Under the pieces are notes generated by a model. It worked only from the letters and a program-made list of their open reading frames with translations. It had not been told where the DNA came from and did no database searches. A stretch of DNA of 64,000 nt. Origin: Bacteroidetes bacterium HGW-Bacteroidetes-5. GTDB taxonomy: Bacteria; Bacteroidota; Bacteroidia; Bacteroidales; UBA932. Below, in pieces: positions 18,899-28,292 of the stretch; positions within the stretch are counted from its first letter, which is position 1, and each line of letters begins with the position of its first letter. The stretch spans positions 2,046,001 through 2,110,000 of the forward strand of contig PHDC01000001.1 of assembly GCA_002842515.1 (NCBI GenBank), written 5' to 3'. A program made the translations under genes and the position numbers.

Positions 18899-19223
18899 CT
18901 TTTGCTGATATTGGTTCAACACTTACTGCTCCTATGCAGTTCCGGCAACATGCCAGCAACAATCCCATCCTGTCTGCCTTGTTGATTTTCCAGCTTTCAG
19001 AGGCTATGTTCAACAGCCAGCCCTCCGGAATGAGCCCTTCAAAAAATGGGAAGAGGCGCTTATCTGTATATGGGATGAATGTCACGGGCATTGTGAAGGT
19101 GATGAATTTTTCCGGGTGATTTGCGACATATTTCTCATCATAGCAGAATACATATTCGCCATCATCTGTCTCAGTCAGGATGCCGGCAAACAGCTCTTTG
19201 TAATATACTTTTCCTTCTCTCAT
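18888..19223 (-). CDS. HipA N-terminal domain protein (HipS-like)
   Basis: GKVYYKELFAGILTETDDGEYVFCYDEKYV...ITFTMPVTFIPYTDKRLFPFFEGLIPEGWLLNIA; overlaps the downstream kinase ORF. Confidence 0.85.
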   Translation of the reverse strand: MREGKVYYKELFAGILTETDDGEYVFCYDEKYVANHPEKFITFTMPVTFIPYTDKRLFPFFEGLIPEGWLLNIASESWKINKADRMGLLLACCRNCIGAVSVEPISAKDGE

Positions 19224-19429
19224 TCGCTTAAGTCTTTACATTTAACCGGACCTAGTTCGTGACCAAACATCTTTAGAACATGGTTCACCTTATCCATATT
19301 CAGATTTGTTTTACCCTGCTCAATTTTGCGAACCACTGTCAGAGCTACACCAGATCGCTCTGCAAACTCCTCCTGAGTAAGGTTAACCTCTTTTCTTCGC
19401 TCTTTGACAAATTCCGAAACTCGTTTCAT
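19220..19429 (-). CDS. HipB-like XRE family HTH antitoxin
   Basis: VSEFVKERRKEVNLTQEEFAERSGVALTVVRKIEQGKTNLNMDKVNHVLKMFGHEL; 4-nt overlap with next gene. Confidence 0.93.
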   Translation of the reverse strand: MKRVSEFVKERRKEVNLTQEEFAERSGVALTVVRKIEQGKTNLNMDKVNHVLKMFGHELGPVKCKDLSE

Positions 19430-19526
19430 TATATGCTTTTGAATATAATTATATGCAAATATATAAAATTATATGCAAATGAATATATTTACACCATTAA
19501 TTTTTAATTTATATCTATTTGCATAT
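19428..19526. promoter_or_regulatory. Iteron-like operator array of the hip-like operon: three 20-bp direct copies plus one inverted copy
   Basis: attatatgcttttgaatata (19428-19447), attatatgcaaatatataaa (19448-19467), attatatgcaaatgaatata (19468-19487); inverted atttgcatat at 19517-19526. Confidence 0.8.
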
Positions 19527-19616
19527 AGTACAAATGCCAGCAGGGAAGTAATCATGAAAGCCTGTTTTACAAAAGATTATTTATTATATTTATGGTAAAA
19601 ATTATAGACTTAAATT

Positions 19617-20048
19617 ATGCAGTGTCAATATCGAGTATTAGAAGTTCGGGAAATAAAGAGGATTATATTTATTTCTATGATCATAGCTATAAGTTTGGGT
19701 TTTATTGCTGTATTATTTGAATTGAGACTATTTAACCTTATTGCTTTTCTTGGTCCGGCATTTATAATAATCCAGAAATTCAGCACAATATATTTAATTG
19801 ACACAGACAAGATGACACTCTCTGTCAATCTGGGCAAAAAAGTGTGGCGAAGAGTAAATCTTGGTGATATCTCCAAGATGGAAATTCATCGCAAGAAAAA
19901 TGGGAAAATCAAAAAGATAAACCTTCGTAATTCATCTAACCTCTTCTTTACCGCTGAGCCAGCCAGGGGTGATGAATTTGCCGCTCAGATAAAGAAGCTA
20001 ATTCCTGAAATCAACACTGAAGAGCATAAGGCCAAATGGCACAGTTGA
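19617..20048 (+). CDS. Small membrane protein with two TM helices and PH-like C-terminal region
   Basis: IIFISMIIAISLGFIAVLFELRLFNLIAFLGPAFIII...YLIDTDKMTLSVNLGKKVWRRVNLGDISKMEI. Confidence 0.65.
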   Translation: MQCQYRVLEVREIKRIIFISMIIAISLGFIAVLFELRLFNLIAFLGPAFIIIQKFSTIYLIDTDKMTLSVNLGKKVWRRVNLGDISKMEIHRKKNGKIKKINLRNSSNLFFTAEPARGDEFAAQIKKLIPEINTEEHKAKWHS

Positions 20049-20052
20049 TTTC

Positions 20053-20088
20053 GTAAAAAAAAGCAGGCCAATCTGACCTGCTTTTTTT
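20053..20088. terminator. Bidirectional terminator
   Basis: aaaaaaaagcagg ccaatctga cctgcttttttt. Confidence 0.85.
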
Positions 20089-20089
20089 G

Positions 20090-20174
20090 TACCCGGAGCC
20101 GGGATCGAACCGGCACAGCCTTGCGGCCACTGGTGTTTGAGACCAGCGCGTCTACCGATTCCGCCATCCGGGCA
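20090..20174 (-). tRNA. tRNA-Leu (anticodon CAA)
   Basis: TGCCCGGATGGCGGAATCGGTAGACGCGCTGGTCTCAAACACCAGTGGCCGCAAGGCTGTGCCGGTTCGATCCCGGCTCCGGGTA: acceptor, anticodon loop CTCAAAC, long variable arm, GTTCGATCC. Confidence 0.95.
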
Positions 20175-20232
20175 TTGAATTGTTTCGGTAAATGCTGGGC
20201 GTCAAAGGTAGAAATAATTTTTTAATGGGCAA

Positions 20233-23040
20233 CTATCTGCTTACAAGAATGGGTTTGCCCAAACCTGCCAATTCAAGTGGTTTTAACTGAGTTTTGGCAT
20301 CTCCGACAACTACAAAAACCATCTCGTTAACATTAAGGTTACGGGCAATTGTCTCTTTTGCCTGCTCAAGTGTCATCTCGTTGAGGATCTTCTCCTGTTG
20401 CTTAACATAATCTACCGGTAGATTGTAGTAGGAGATGTTTGAGAGCATCTTTACAAGCGAACCAAGTGTCTCAAACGAAGATGCCATTGCTTTGGTCATA
20501 GAGCTCTTAGTCTCATTCAATAACTCTTCGTTAAAGGCCTGGCCGTAACCGCCAATCAGTTCCCGGAATATCTTAACCGCCTCGGGTGTTGTGCTTGCCT
20601 GCACGCTGGAAGATGCCGAGAAGTTGTTATAATATTTGCCGCTCTCAAAAGAAGAAGATGCACCATAGGTGAACCCTCGTTGTAAACGCAAAACATCAAA
20701 CAGCATCCCCTGTGAACCTGTGCCAAGTCTGTAATTGACAACTGTTGCGGGATAGAAATCCGGATTATCAAAACTCAAACCAGCTTTTCCAACAATAATC
20801 ATAGATTGAGGCGAGAGCGGGTTATCTACAAAATAGATTTGAGCCGTCTTTGCAGGAATTCCCATAGTAGGTTCAGGTATAGTAACTTCGGTTATTCTCC
20901 AATCTTTTGCAAGTGTGGCAAGAGCTGTTTCACAGGTAAATTTATCTATATCTCCTGCAATACTCATTGTAGCTACCGACGGCGAGAATGCTCTCTCGTA
21001 AAACATCTTTATATCATCAATTGTGATTGAATCTATGCTTTGCGAAGTTCCATAAATAGATTTGGATAGAGTGCCCTCGGCGCCGTAAAGAAGGATGTCT
21101 CTGGTTCTGCGTGCAATTGCAGATGGGTCTGCAGATGATTGTCTTATAAGAGATTTTGTCTCCTGTTTTACTCTGGAGAGAGCACCTTCGTCAAATCTTG
21201 GTTTAAGGAGTATCTCTTTTGTGAGTTCAACAACTTTAGTAAAATTGCGGGTCAGAGCAGTAACATTTACATTAACCCCCTCAATATCTGCCGAAACTGA
21301 TATTCTGGCACCCAATAATCCCATTGCACTCTCAAGCTCCTCTGCACTTTTTAGCGCAGTTCCCTCATTCATCAGCCTGGCATTAAGATAGGATAGGCCA
21401 CCCTTTCCCGGAGGATCCATCAAGATACCACCTTTAATGTTTATGGTAAACTGAACCACAGGCAACTCCTTTTGGGTGATGCCAAAGATCTCCATTCCGT
21501 TGGAGAGGGAGGTTTTCCAAACCTCAGGCAGATTGAATTCAGGTGTATTAGGCAGATAATCCGGTTCAACAGAGCGGTCAATCTTAGATGCACTCTTTTC
21601 GTAAGGGTCGTCAACAATCTTGCCTCCGGCAGATTTCATCTGCTGCTCTTCTACTTTTTCCATCACTATATCTGCCATCCTGGATTCACTCACTGCCAGA
21701 TCTGCTCTACCGGCAGGGACAACACTTAGTGCAAGATGAGTTCTCTCTTTGAAATACTTTTTGTATACAGCCATAACCTCTTCGGCTGTAATTTTTCTAT
21801 ATCTCTCAAGCTCTTTAAGGGAGTTGTCCGGTGAACCGGCAAACTCATTATCCCTTGCCATCATTATTGCTTTTCCATTGATGCTGCTCAGGCGGTTATA
21901 TAGATTAACCTCCTGCATTATCTTAAATTTTTCCAACTCTGCAGCATCTACACCAATCTCTTCAAACTTGGTAAATGCCATATTTATTGCATCATAAACA
22001 GTATGCAAATTCACATCTTCAAAAGCCCTCACAGATATTGCCGCACTTCCCGCAACCTCTCTGGACATACTCATCGCATTTACATTAGGAGCCAGCTTCT
22101 TCTCCTCCACAACAACTTTGTAAAGTGGAGATTTTTTCCCGCCTGCAAAGAGAGAGGTGAAAGCCTGTAGTGCATATGAGTCATTGCTATACTGCTCTAC
22201 AGTGGGGTAAGTAATAGTTAACTGGGGTAGTTTTGCGTATGCATCTTCCCACATAACAAACTTATTTTCGGAGAGAGATGGGTTACTCACAACAGGCTTC
22301 TCAACATCTGCCCCTTTTGGAATCTCTTCAAAATATTTAGCTACAAGCTCCTTTACAACTGTAGCATCAAAATCTCCTGCGATTACCAGAGTTGCGTTAT
22401 TTGGAACATAGAATTTTTTATAGAACTCCTTAACATCTTCCAGGGTTGCGCCGCGTAAATCTGCAATCTCCCCTATGGTTGTCCAGCTGTATGGGTGCCC
22501 TTGCGGGAAGAGCTCTTTTGAAATAATTATACTGCTCTGTCCGTAAGGCTGGCTATCGTAGTTCTGTCTCTTCTCATTTGAGACGATGTCTATCTCGCGC
22601 TCCAGCCCACCCTGTGTAACTGTGTTTATGAAATAGCCCATCCTGTCTGACTCCATCCACAAAACCTTCTCCAGAGCATTGCGGGGAACTGTTTCATAAT
22701 AGTTTGTGCCGTCTGTATTTGTAGATCCGTTAAAACTCCCTCCCAGGCGTGCTATCTTTTGGAAGAATGCATTTCGGGGCAGATTCTCAGATCGCTGGAA
22801 CAGCATATGCTCAAAAAAGTGTGCAAACCCTGTTTTACCGGGCTTCTCTCTGCCGGAGCCGACGTGATATTGAATGGCAACAGCTACAATAGGATCTGAA
22901 AGATCCTGATGAAGAACAACTTCAAGCCCGTTTTCAAGCTGATATTTTTCAAAATTCAGCTTTACGGAGCTATCTTTTGTACAGGAAAAAACCACAAGCA
23001 CAGTCGCAAGCAGCAGTGTTAATTTCAGAAGATTTTTCAT
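20233..23040 (-). CDS. M16 family (insulinase/pitrilysin-type) metallopeptidase, lipoprotein
   Basis: HFFEHMLF inverted zinc motif; two-domain M16 architecture; lipobox VFSC. Confidence 0.95.
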   Translation of the reverse strand: MKNLLKLTLLLATVLVVFSCTKDSSVKLNFEKYQLENGLEVVLHQDLSDPIVAVAIQYHVGSGREKPGKTGFAHFFEHMLFQRSENLPRNAFFQKIARLGGSFNGSTNTDGTNYYETVPRNALEKVLWMESDRMGYFINTVTQGGLEREIDIVSNEKRQNYDSQPYGQSSIIISKELFPQGHPYSWTTIGEIADLRGATLEDVKEFYKKFYVPNNATLVIAGDFDATVVKELVAKYFEEIPKGADVEKPVVSNPSLSENKFVMWEDAYAKLPQLTITYPTVEQYSNDSYALQAFTSLFAGGKKSPLYKVVVEEKKLAPNVNAMSMSREVAGSAAISVRAFEDVNLHTVYDAINMAFTKFEEIGVDAAELEKFKIMQEVNLYNRLSSINGKAIMMARDNEFAGSPDNSLKELERYRKITAEEVMAVYKKYFKERTHLALSVVPAGRADLAVSESRMADIVMEKVEEQQMKSAGGKIVDDPYEKSASKIDRSVEPDYLPNTPEFNLPEVWKTSLSNGMEIFGITQKELPVVQFTINIKGGILMDPPGKGGLSYLNARLMNEGTALKSAEELESAMGLLGARISVSADIEGVNVNVTALTRNFTKVVELTKEILLKPRFDEGALSRVKQETKSLIRQSSADPSAIARRTRDILLYGAEGTLSKSIYGTSQSIDSITIDDIKMFYERAFSPSVATMSIAGDIDKFTCETALATLAKDWRITEVTIPEPTMGIPAKTAQIYFVDNPLSPQSMIIVGKAGLSFDNPDFYPATVVNYRLGTGSQGMLFDVLRLQRGFTYGASSSFESGKYYNNFSASSSVQASTTPEAVKIFRELIGGYGQAFNEELLNETKSSMTKAMASSFETLGSLVKMLSNISYYNLPVDYVKQQEKILNEMTLEQAKETIARNLNVNEMVFVVVGDAKTQLKPLELAGLGKPILVSR

Positions 23041-23129
23041 AAAGTTTAATTATGGGTGTTAGTATTAAGGATTATTAACAAAGTTAAAAAAAGTTGTATT
23101 TGATAAGTAATTTACTTTACCTTTGCTCC

Positions 23130-23280
23130 GTTCAATAGTTAAGGGAACTCCGTGAGAACCGGAGACAGTACCCGCTGCTGTGATGCTTACCCGCTTGGGT
23201 TATCCTCTTTCGAACCACTGCCGTAAAAGGCGGGAAGGTGCAGGATGTAAAAGCTAAGTCAGAAGACCTGCTGGAGAACG
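23130..23280 (+). promoter_or_regulatory. Cobalamin (AdoCbl) riboswitch
   Basis: aagggaactccgtgagaaccggagacagtacccgctgctgtgatgctta...ggcgggaaggtgcaggatgtaaaagctaagtcagaagacctgctgg: canonical B12-box. Confidence 0.95.
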
Positions 23281-23319
23281 CTTATATTTTTTAATCGAAC
23301 TTTCGGGAGATAGGGCGCG

Positions 23320-25275
23320 ATGTACAAGAGGTTACATTATATTTATGCATTAGCATTATTTTTATCCGGAGCTGTTTTAAATAAAGCAGCGGCTCAGGAC
23401 TCTCTTCTATTCCCAAACATTTATTCAGAGAGCGATACCTTAAAAAAATTCAAGTTGGATTCGGTTCTTGTGAGCTCCGGCCTGCATAGGGGCACAATGC
23501 CAAACAGAGGCTTTGCCGTTGGGACAAATGTAATCCTGGCATCGGTTGAGTCTCTCTCAAGAATGAGGTCAAACTCTCTGGCAGATTACATCCGGGAGCA
23601 GAGCTCTGTCTATCTAAAAGAGTATGGGCGCGGAATGAGTGCATTCATCTCTGTAAGGGGCACATCCTCTTCTCACACCACAATTGCCTGGAACGGAATG
23701 AGTATGGCTGTACCAACACTGGGTCAGGCAGATCTCTCCCATATTCCGGTCTACTTTTTTGACAAGATGGAGCTTCACGTTGGGGGGAGTTCGGTACTTT
23801 ACGGAGACGGAAGTATTGGGGGGACTATTCAGATGAACACATCTGCAAAATGGGAGAGGGGGCTCACAGGAGATCTTCTTCTCTCTGCCGGGAGCTTCTC
23901 TACCCTTTTCACCGGAGCAACCATCAGATACTCAAACGGAAGAAACGAGTCGCGCACCAGTATATTTCAATCATCTGCAAAGAACAACTACACTTTCGAA
24001 AACAACACAAAGGTGGGCAGGCCAACCGAGAGGCTCAACAACTCTGCATATAAAAACAGAGGTTTTCTTCAGGAGTTACACCGTAAACTGAAGGACTCCT
24101 CTTTACTGTCATTCAACATCTGGCTACTCGATTTTGACCGGGAGATTCAACCCTCTGTCTCCCTGAATGACCGACCGGAGAGTTTTGCCTCCATTATGGA
24201 CAGAAACCTAAGGAGCTCTCTCTCATACAGCGGCTCACGCTCTAAGATCTCCTATTCTGGCAGATTATCATTCTCTCACGATTACGAGAGATATAAAGAG
24301 GATATAATAGCAGCCTCCAGGTATATGGCCTATGCAGATATTCAGTACTTTCACAAAGATGTTGTCTTTAAGGCAGGTGCATCTGCAGAGTATATTGACC
24401 CGGATGTAGACTCCTACGCACAATCTACTAGTGAGAGCAGAGGCTATCTCTTTTTACTTGCAAAATACAACCCATATCAAAATCTTGTAATATCTGCAGG
24501 GGCAAGAGCAGGCGGAGTAACCAACAGTAAAGTGCCGTTTATGCCCTCACTGGATGTGAGATACACGCCTGTCAGGCACTCCGGCCATACACTCAGCCTT
24601 CGGGGCTCTCTCTCAAAAAACAGCAAGGTGCCCAGCCTTAACGACCGTTACTGGGGTGGAGTGCATAGCTATCTCAGGAGCGAAATCTCATTTACACAAG
24701 AGGGCGGGGCAGACTACACCTGGTTCTCGGGAACAACATCTGCCGCATTTTTTGTAACCCTGTATAAAAGCAGGGTAAATGACTGGATAAGATGGCTCCC
24801 TGCCGGCCAGGTATGGAGGCCGCAGAATATTCCGCAGGTGCTCTCCCGGGGCGCTGAGAGTGGCCTTACCGTTACCCAAATCTTGTATGAGTGGAGTTTC
24901 AAGGCAACTCTCTGCTACAGCTACACAGATGTTAAGATGGTTGAGGCCCTTTGGAGAGAGGACCCCTCTGTTGGGCAGCAGCTTGCATACCAGCCCCGCC
25001 ACAGTTGGCGAGGTTCATTAAATGCAGAGAGAGGCAACTGGGACTCTTTTGTAAATGTCTCATATACAGGGGAGAGAACTACTCTTGATATCTATGATAC
25101 ATTAGCGGGGTACACTCTTATAGATTTAGGAGCGAGCTATCGGGGGAAGATTTTAGGGAAGAGTGTAACTGTTAGCACTATAATCAAGAACCTTCTCAAT
25201 GTCAGTTACCAGAATGTAAAGTTCTATGCTATGGCCCCAATAAACTATCAGATAACATTAAGGTGGGAATTTTAA
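23320..25275 (+). CDS. btuB: TonB-dependent receptor, BtuB-like (corrinoid uptake)
   Basis: Plug domain LADYIREQSSVYLKEYGRGMSAFISVRGTSSSHTTIAWNGMSMAVPTLGQADLSHIP; preceded by cobalamin riboswitch. Confidence 0.92.
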   Translation: MYKRLHYIYALALFLSGAVLNKAAAQDSLLFPNIYSESDTLKKFKLDSVLVSSGLHRGTMPNRGFAVGTNVILASVESLSRMRSNSLADYIREQSSVYLKEYGRGMSAFISVRGTSSSHTTIAWNGMSMAVPTLGQADLSHIPVYFFDKMELHVGGSSVLYGDGSIGGTIQMNTSAKWERGLTGDLLLSAGSFSTLFTGATIRYSNGRNESRTSIFQSSAKNNYTFENNTKVGRPTERLNNSAYKNRGFLQELHRKLKDSSLLSFNIWLLDFDREIQPSVSLNDRPESFASIMDRNLRSSLSYSGSRSKISYSGRLSFSHDYERYKEDIIAASRYMAYADIQYFHKDVVFKAGASAEYIDPDVDSYAQSTSESRGYLFLLAKYNPYQNLVISAGARAGGVTNSKVPFMPSLDVRYTPVRHSGHTLSLRGSLSKNSKVPSLNDRYWGGVHSYLRSEISFTQEGGADYTWFSGTTSAAFFVTLYKSRVNDWIRWLPAGQVWRPQNIPQVLSRGAESGLTVTQILYEWSFKATLCYSYTDVKMVEALWREDPSVGQQLAYQPRHSWRGSLNAERGNWDSFVNVSYTGERTTLDIYDTLAGYTLIDLGASYRGKILGKSVTVSTIIKNLLNVSYQNVKFYAMAPINYQITLRWEF

Positions 25276-25296
25276 ATTAAACATATTTATAAACTT

Positions 25297-26379
25297 ATGA
25301 TCAGGTCATTTTTTTTCAAAACAGCTCTTATTGCCGCAGCGGCAATCTCTATCTTCTCTTGTACAAAAGAGAACACGGTAATCACTGTCCCAATGGACAA
25401 GAAGGTTATTGTCATCAACCAGGGAAACTACACCGAGCACTCGGCAAGTATCTCTCTTTATGACGAGGTGACCGGGCAGGTAGAGAACAGAGTTTTTGAA
25501 ACGGCAAACGGAGTATCAATCGGAGCCACTGTAATCTCCGGTACAATATCCCCTAACAAGCAAGCCTACCTAATCTGCAACAACCCCGACAAAATAGAGA
25601 TTATAGACTCAAAAAGTGCGAAGGTAGCCACCACACCTATGACGGAGGGGCTTGAATCTCCAAGAGCGGCAATTGTGCTGGACAACAGAATCTATGTGAG
25701 CAACTGGGGCTATGAGTACAATGTTCTGCCCAGCGGATACTGGGAGTTCAATAAATCATATATCGCTGTATATGATCTCTCTACAAAGGCTTTGATTAAA
25801 AAAGTTTTGGTGGGAACAGATGCTGAGGGGATTGTTATTTACGGAAGCAGATTGTTTGTTGCAACCAAGGAGGGTGTGAGAGTACTGGATATCACCGGAG
25901 ACCAGATGGCTACAGTCGCTACAATCCGCTCGAGCAGTGTTACCGGAGCAGCCAAGTATCTCACTTTTGATAAATATGCAAGAGTGTGGGCATCTTTCCC
26001 CGACAAAGGAGTTATTCAGATAGATCCCGTAACCCTTACCGTAACTAATACTGTTGAGGTTCCTGTAGATTATATGGATGGCTACATCACTACAGATAAA
26101 GCAGGTGAGAAGATCTTAACCTACTACACAAAGTTCAACTCCAGTTATATGCCGGAAGAGGCTTCGATCTATACTGTAGATGTTACCTCAGGATCAGTTT
26201 CAAAGCTCTTCTCCGGAACATATTTTTACGGAGTGGGGGTGAGCCCCTCTACAGGTAATATCTTTACTGCAGAGGTGAGCTTTACATCCAACTCTGTAAT
26301 GAAAGTTGTAGGCCCGGACGGCTCCCTCAAGGGCACTGCCACCACAGGGGTGGGAACAGCCCGATACCTCTTTTTCTAG
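25297..26379 (+). CDS. YncE/DUF5074-like beta-propeller lipoprotein, BtuG-like
   Basis: Lipobox IFSC; repeats such as VIVINQGNYTEHSASISLYDEVTGQV, RIYVSNWGYEYN, SYIAVYDLSTKALIKKVLVGTDAEGIVIYGSRLFVA; immediately downstream of btuB-like gene. Confidence 0.8.
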   Translation: MIRSFFFKTALIAAAAISIFSCTKENTVITVPMDKKVIVINQGNYTEHSASISLYDEVTGQVENRVFETANGVSIGATVISGTISPNKQAYLICNNPDKIEIIDSKSAKVATTPMTEGLESPRAAIVLDNRIYVSNWGYEYNVLPSGYWEFNKSYIAVYDLSTKALIKKVLVGTDAEGIVIYGSRLFVATKEGVRVLDITGDQMATVATIRSSSVTGAAKYLTFDKYARVWASFPDKGVIQIDPVTLTVTNTVEVPVDYMDGYITTDKAGEKILTYYTKFNSSYMPEEASIYTVDVTSGSVSKLFSGTYFYGVGVSPSTGNIFTAEVSFTSNSVMKVVGPDGSLKGTATTGVGTARYLFF

Positions 26380-26391
26380 ATTAAAGAGTAA

Positions 26392-26802
26392 CTACTCCGG
26401 CAGATGGTAAGTGATGGTCTTGATAATATCCGGATGGATGCTGTTTGCCACAGGACAGGTTTTAACACTTGCCTCAATGAGTCTCATCTCCTTTGGAGAG
26501 TAGTCTTTGCGGGGCAGGTAGATGTCCAGCTTTAGCTCTGCAACTCTTCTCGGATTGGAGGCCATAATCTTTTCGGTCTCAATACGCATACCATCAACAG
26601 AGAAGCCGTGAACCTGAGCTGCAATGCCCATAATTGTCATCATACACGAACCCAGAGAGGTGGCAAAAAGGTCTGTTGGAGAGAACATCTCCCCTTTTCC
26701 ATTATTGTCTTCGGGTGCTTCGGTTATCAGTTTGCTGCCCGATTTCAGGTGTTCTGCCTCTGTTTTAAGATCTCCGATATAGATTGTTCTGATCTTTGTC
26801 AT
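26392..26802 (-). CDS. OsmC family protein
   Basis: FSPTDLFATSLGSCMMTIMGIAA and VKTCPVANSIHPDI motifs. Confidence 0.92.
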   Translation of the reverse strand: MTKIRTIYIGDLKTEAEHLKSGSKLITEAPEDNNGKGEMFSPTDLFATSLGSCMMTIMGIAAQVHGFSVDGMRIETEKIMASNPRRVAELKLDIYLPRKDYSPKEMRLIEASVKTCPVANSIHPDIIKTITYHLPE

Positions 26803-26843
26803 AACTTTATCTGGTTATATTTGATATTAAATAACTTACTGTT

Positions 26844-28226
26844 TTACACAACAACTTCGCCCTTTAGAGTTGCCGATGAGCAGGATGTCACTCTCACTTT
26901 AACATAGTCTCCAACTTTATGTTCACCTGCAGGGAATATACACACCTTATTCTGGGAGGTTCTTCCCGAGAGCTCTGACTTAGACCTCTTGGATACTCCC
27001 TCCACCAAAACCTCCACCACTTTGCCCAGGTCTGCCTTATTGGATATGTGTGATAGCTCATTTTGGAGTGCAATTATCTCATTTAGACGACTGTTCTTAA
27101 CCAATGGAGGAACATCGTCGGTCAATTTTTGTGCAGCCGTAGTATCCGGTCTCTCGGAGTACTGAAACATAAACGATGTGTAGTAACCCGCCTCTCTCAT
27201 CACAGAGAGTGTATCCAGATGGTCCTGCTCGCTCTCTCCACAGAAGCCTGCAATAATATCTGTGCTTATAGTACACTCCGGCAGCATCTTTTTAATCTTC
27301 TCCAGCCGTAGCAGGTACTCTTCACGGGTATACTTTCTGTTCATCCGTTTCAATACGGCATTGCTCCCGGATTGTATAGGAAGATGGATATGTCGGCAGA
27401 TATTGGGGTACTGTACCATAGTTGTAAGAACGGAGTCGTCCATATCTTTAGGGTGAGAGGTCGAGAAACGAACCCTGAGCAGCGGACTTATCTGAGCAAC
27501 CATCTCCAGCAACTTAGAAAAGGAGATATCCTCCGTGAACGAGCTCTGTTGCTCTGTAACCCTCCAGTTGAATGAGTTCACATTCTGCCCCAGCAGAGTA
27601 ACCTCTTTGTAGCCATTGTTAAACAGCTCCCTGGCCTCGTTTAAGATGCTCTGCGGGTTTCGGCTTCTCTCCCGGCCTCTAACATATGGGACCACACAGT
27701 ATGAGCAGAAGTTATTGCACCCTCTCATAATGGAGATAAATGCAGATACACCATTTTTGTCCATCCTTACCGGAGATATATCTGCATAGGTCTCCTCCAG
27801 TGAAAGAATTGTGTTTATCTGTTTTTGCCCACCCGATAGTTCAAGGAGCAGATGCGGCAGATCCCGGTATGAGTCGGGGCCGGCAACAATGTCCACAATA
27901 CTATGCTCCAGCAGCCTCTCCTTCAACCTCTCTGCCATACATCCGAGGATGCCGACAGTGAGACCTTTTCGCCTCTTTTTAAGAGATTTAAAATAGTCCA
28001 GACGGCTCCATATCTTTTGCTCTGCGTTATCTCTTATGGAGCAGGTATTGACTAAAATGAGAGAAGCTTCGGTGATTTTACTGCACAGTGAGTAACCTGC
28101 CTGCTGGAGTACAGAGAGAACAACCTCGCTGTCACTCACATTCATCTGGCACCCGTAAGTTTCTATATATACTTGTTTAAGATTTGTCTCCTGAATTGGT
28201 TTTACGGAATAGAATTTGTTTGTCAT
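26844..28226 (-). CDS. miaB: tRNA-2-methylthio-N6-dimethylallyladenosine synthase MiaB
   Basis: ETYGCQMNVSDSE, RGCNNFCSYCVVPYVRGRERSR radical SAM CxxxCxxC, TRAM domain. Confidence 0.96.
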   Translation of the reverse strand: MTNKFYSVKPIQETNLKQVYIETYGCQMNVSDSEVVLSVLQQAGYSLCSKITEASLILVNTCSIRDNAEQKIWSRLDYFKSLKKRRKGLTVGILGCMAERLKERLLEHSIVDIVAGPDSYRDLPHLLLELSGGQKQINTILSLEETYADISPVRMDKNGVSAFISIMRGCNNFCSYCVVPYVRGRERSRNPQSILNEARELFNNGYKEVTLLGQNVNSFNWRVTEQQSSFTEDISFSKLLEMVAQISPLLRVRFSTSHPKDMDDSVLTTMVQYPNICRHIHLPIQSGSNAVLKRMNRKYTREEYLLRLEKIKKMLPECTISTDIIAGFCGESEQDHLDTLSVMREAGYYTSFMFQYSERPDTTAAQKLTDDVPPLVKNSRLNEIIALQNELSHISNKADLGKVVEVLVEGVSKRSKSELSGRTSQNKVCIFPAGEHKVGDYVKVRVTSCSSATLKGEVVV

Positions 28227-28292
28227 CTACTAAGTAATTATTCGGCAAATATATGCTTTTTTATACCTTTGCAGTAATTCAAATACTAAATT

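Noticed and set aside
19985-20167. 60-aa ORF antisense over tRNA-Leu
   Set aside because: Coincides with the tRNA gene and terminator; no protein-like features.
13435-20174. Complete integrative element
   Set aside because: No integrase, relaxase, transposase or duplicated tRNA end seen; only suggestive AT-rich cargo.
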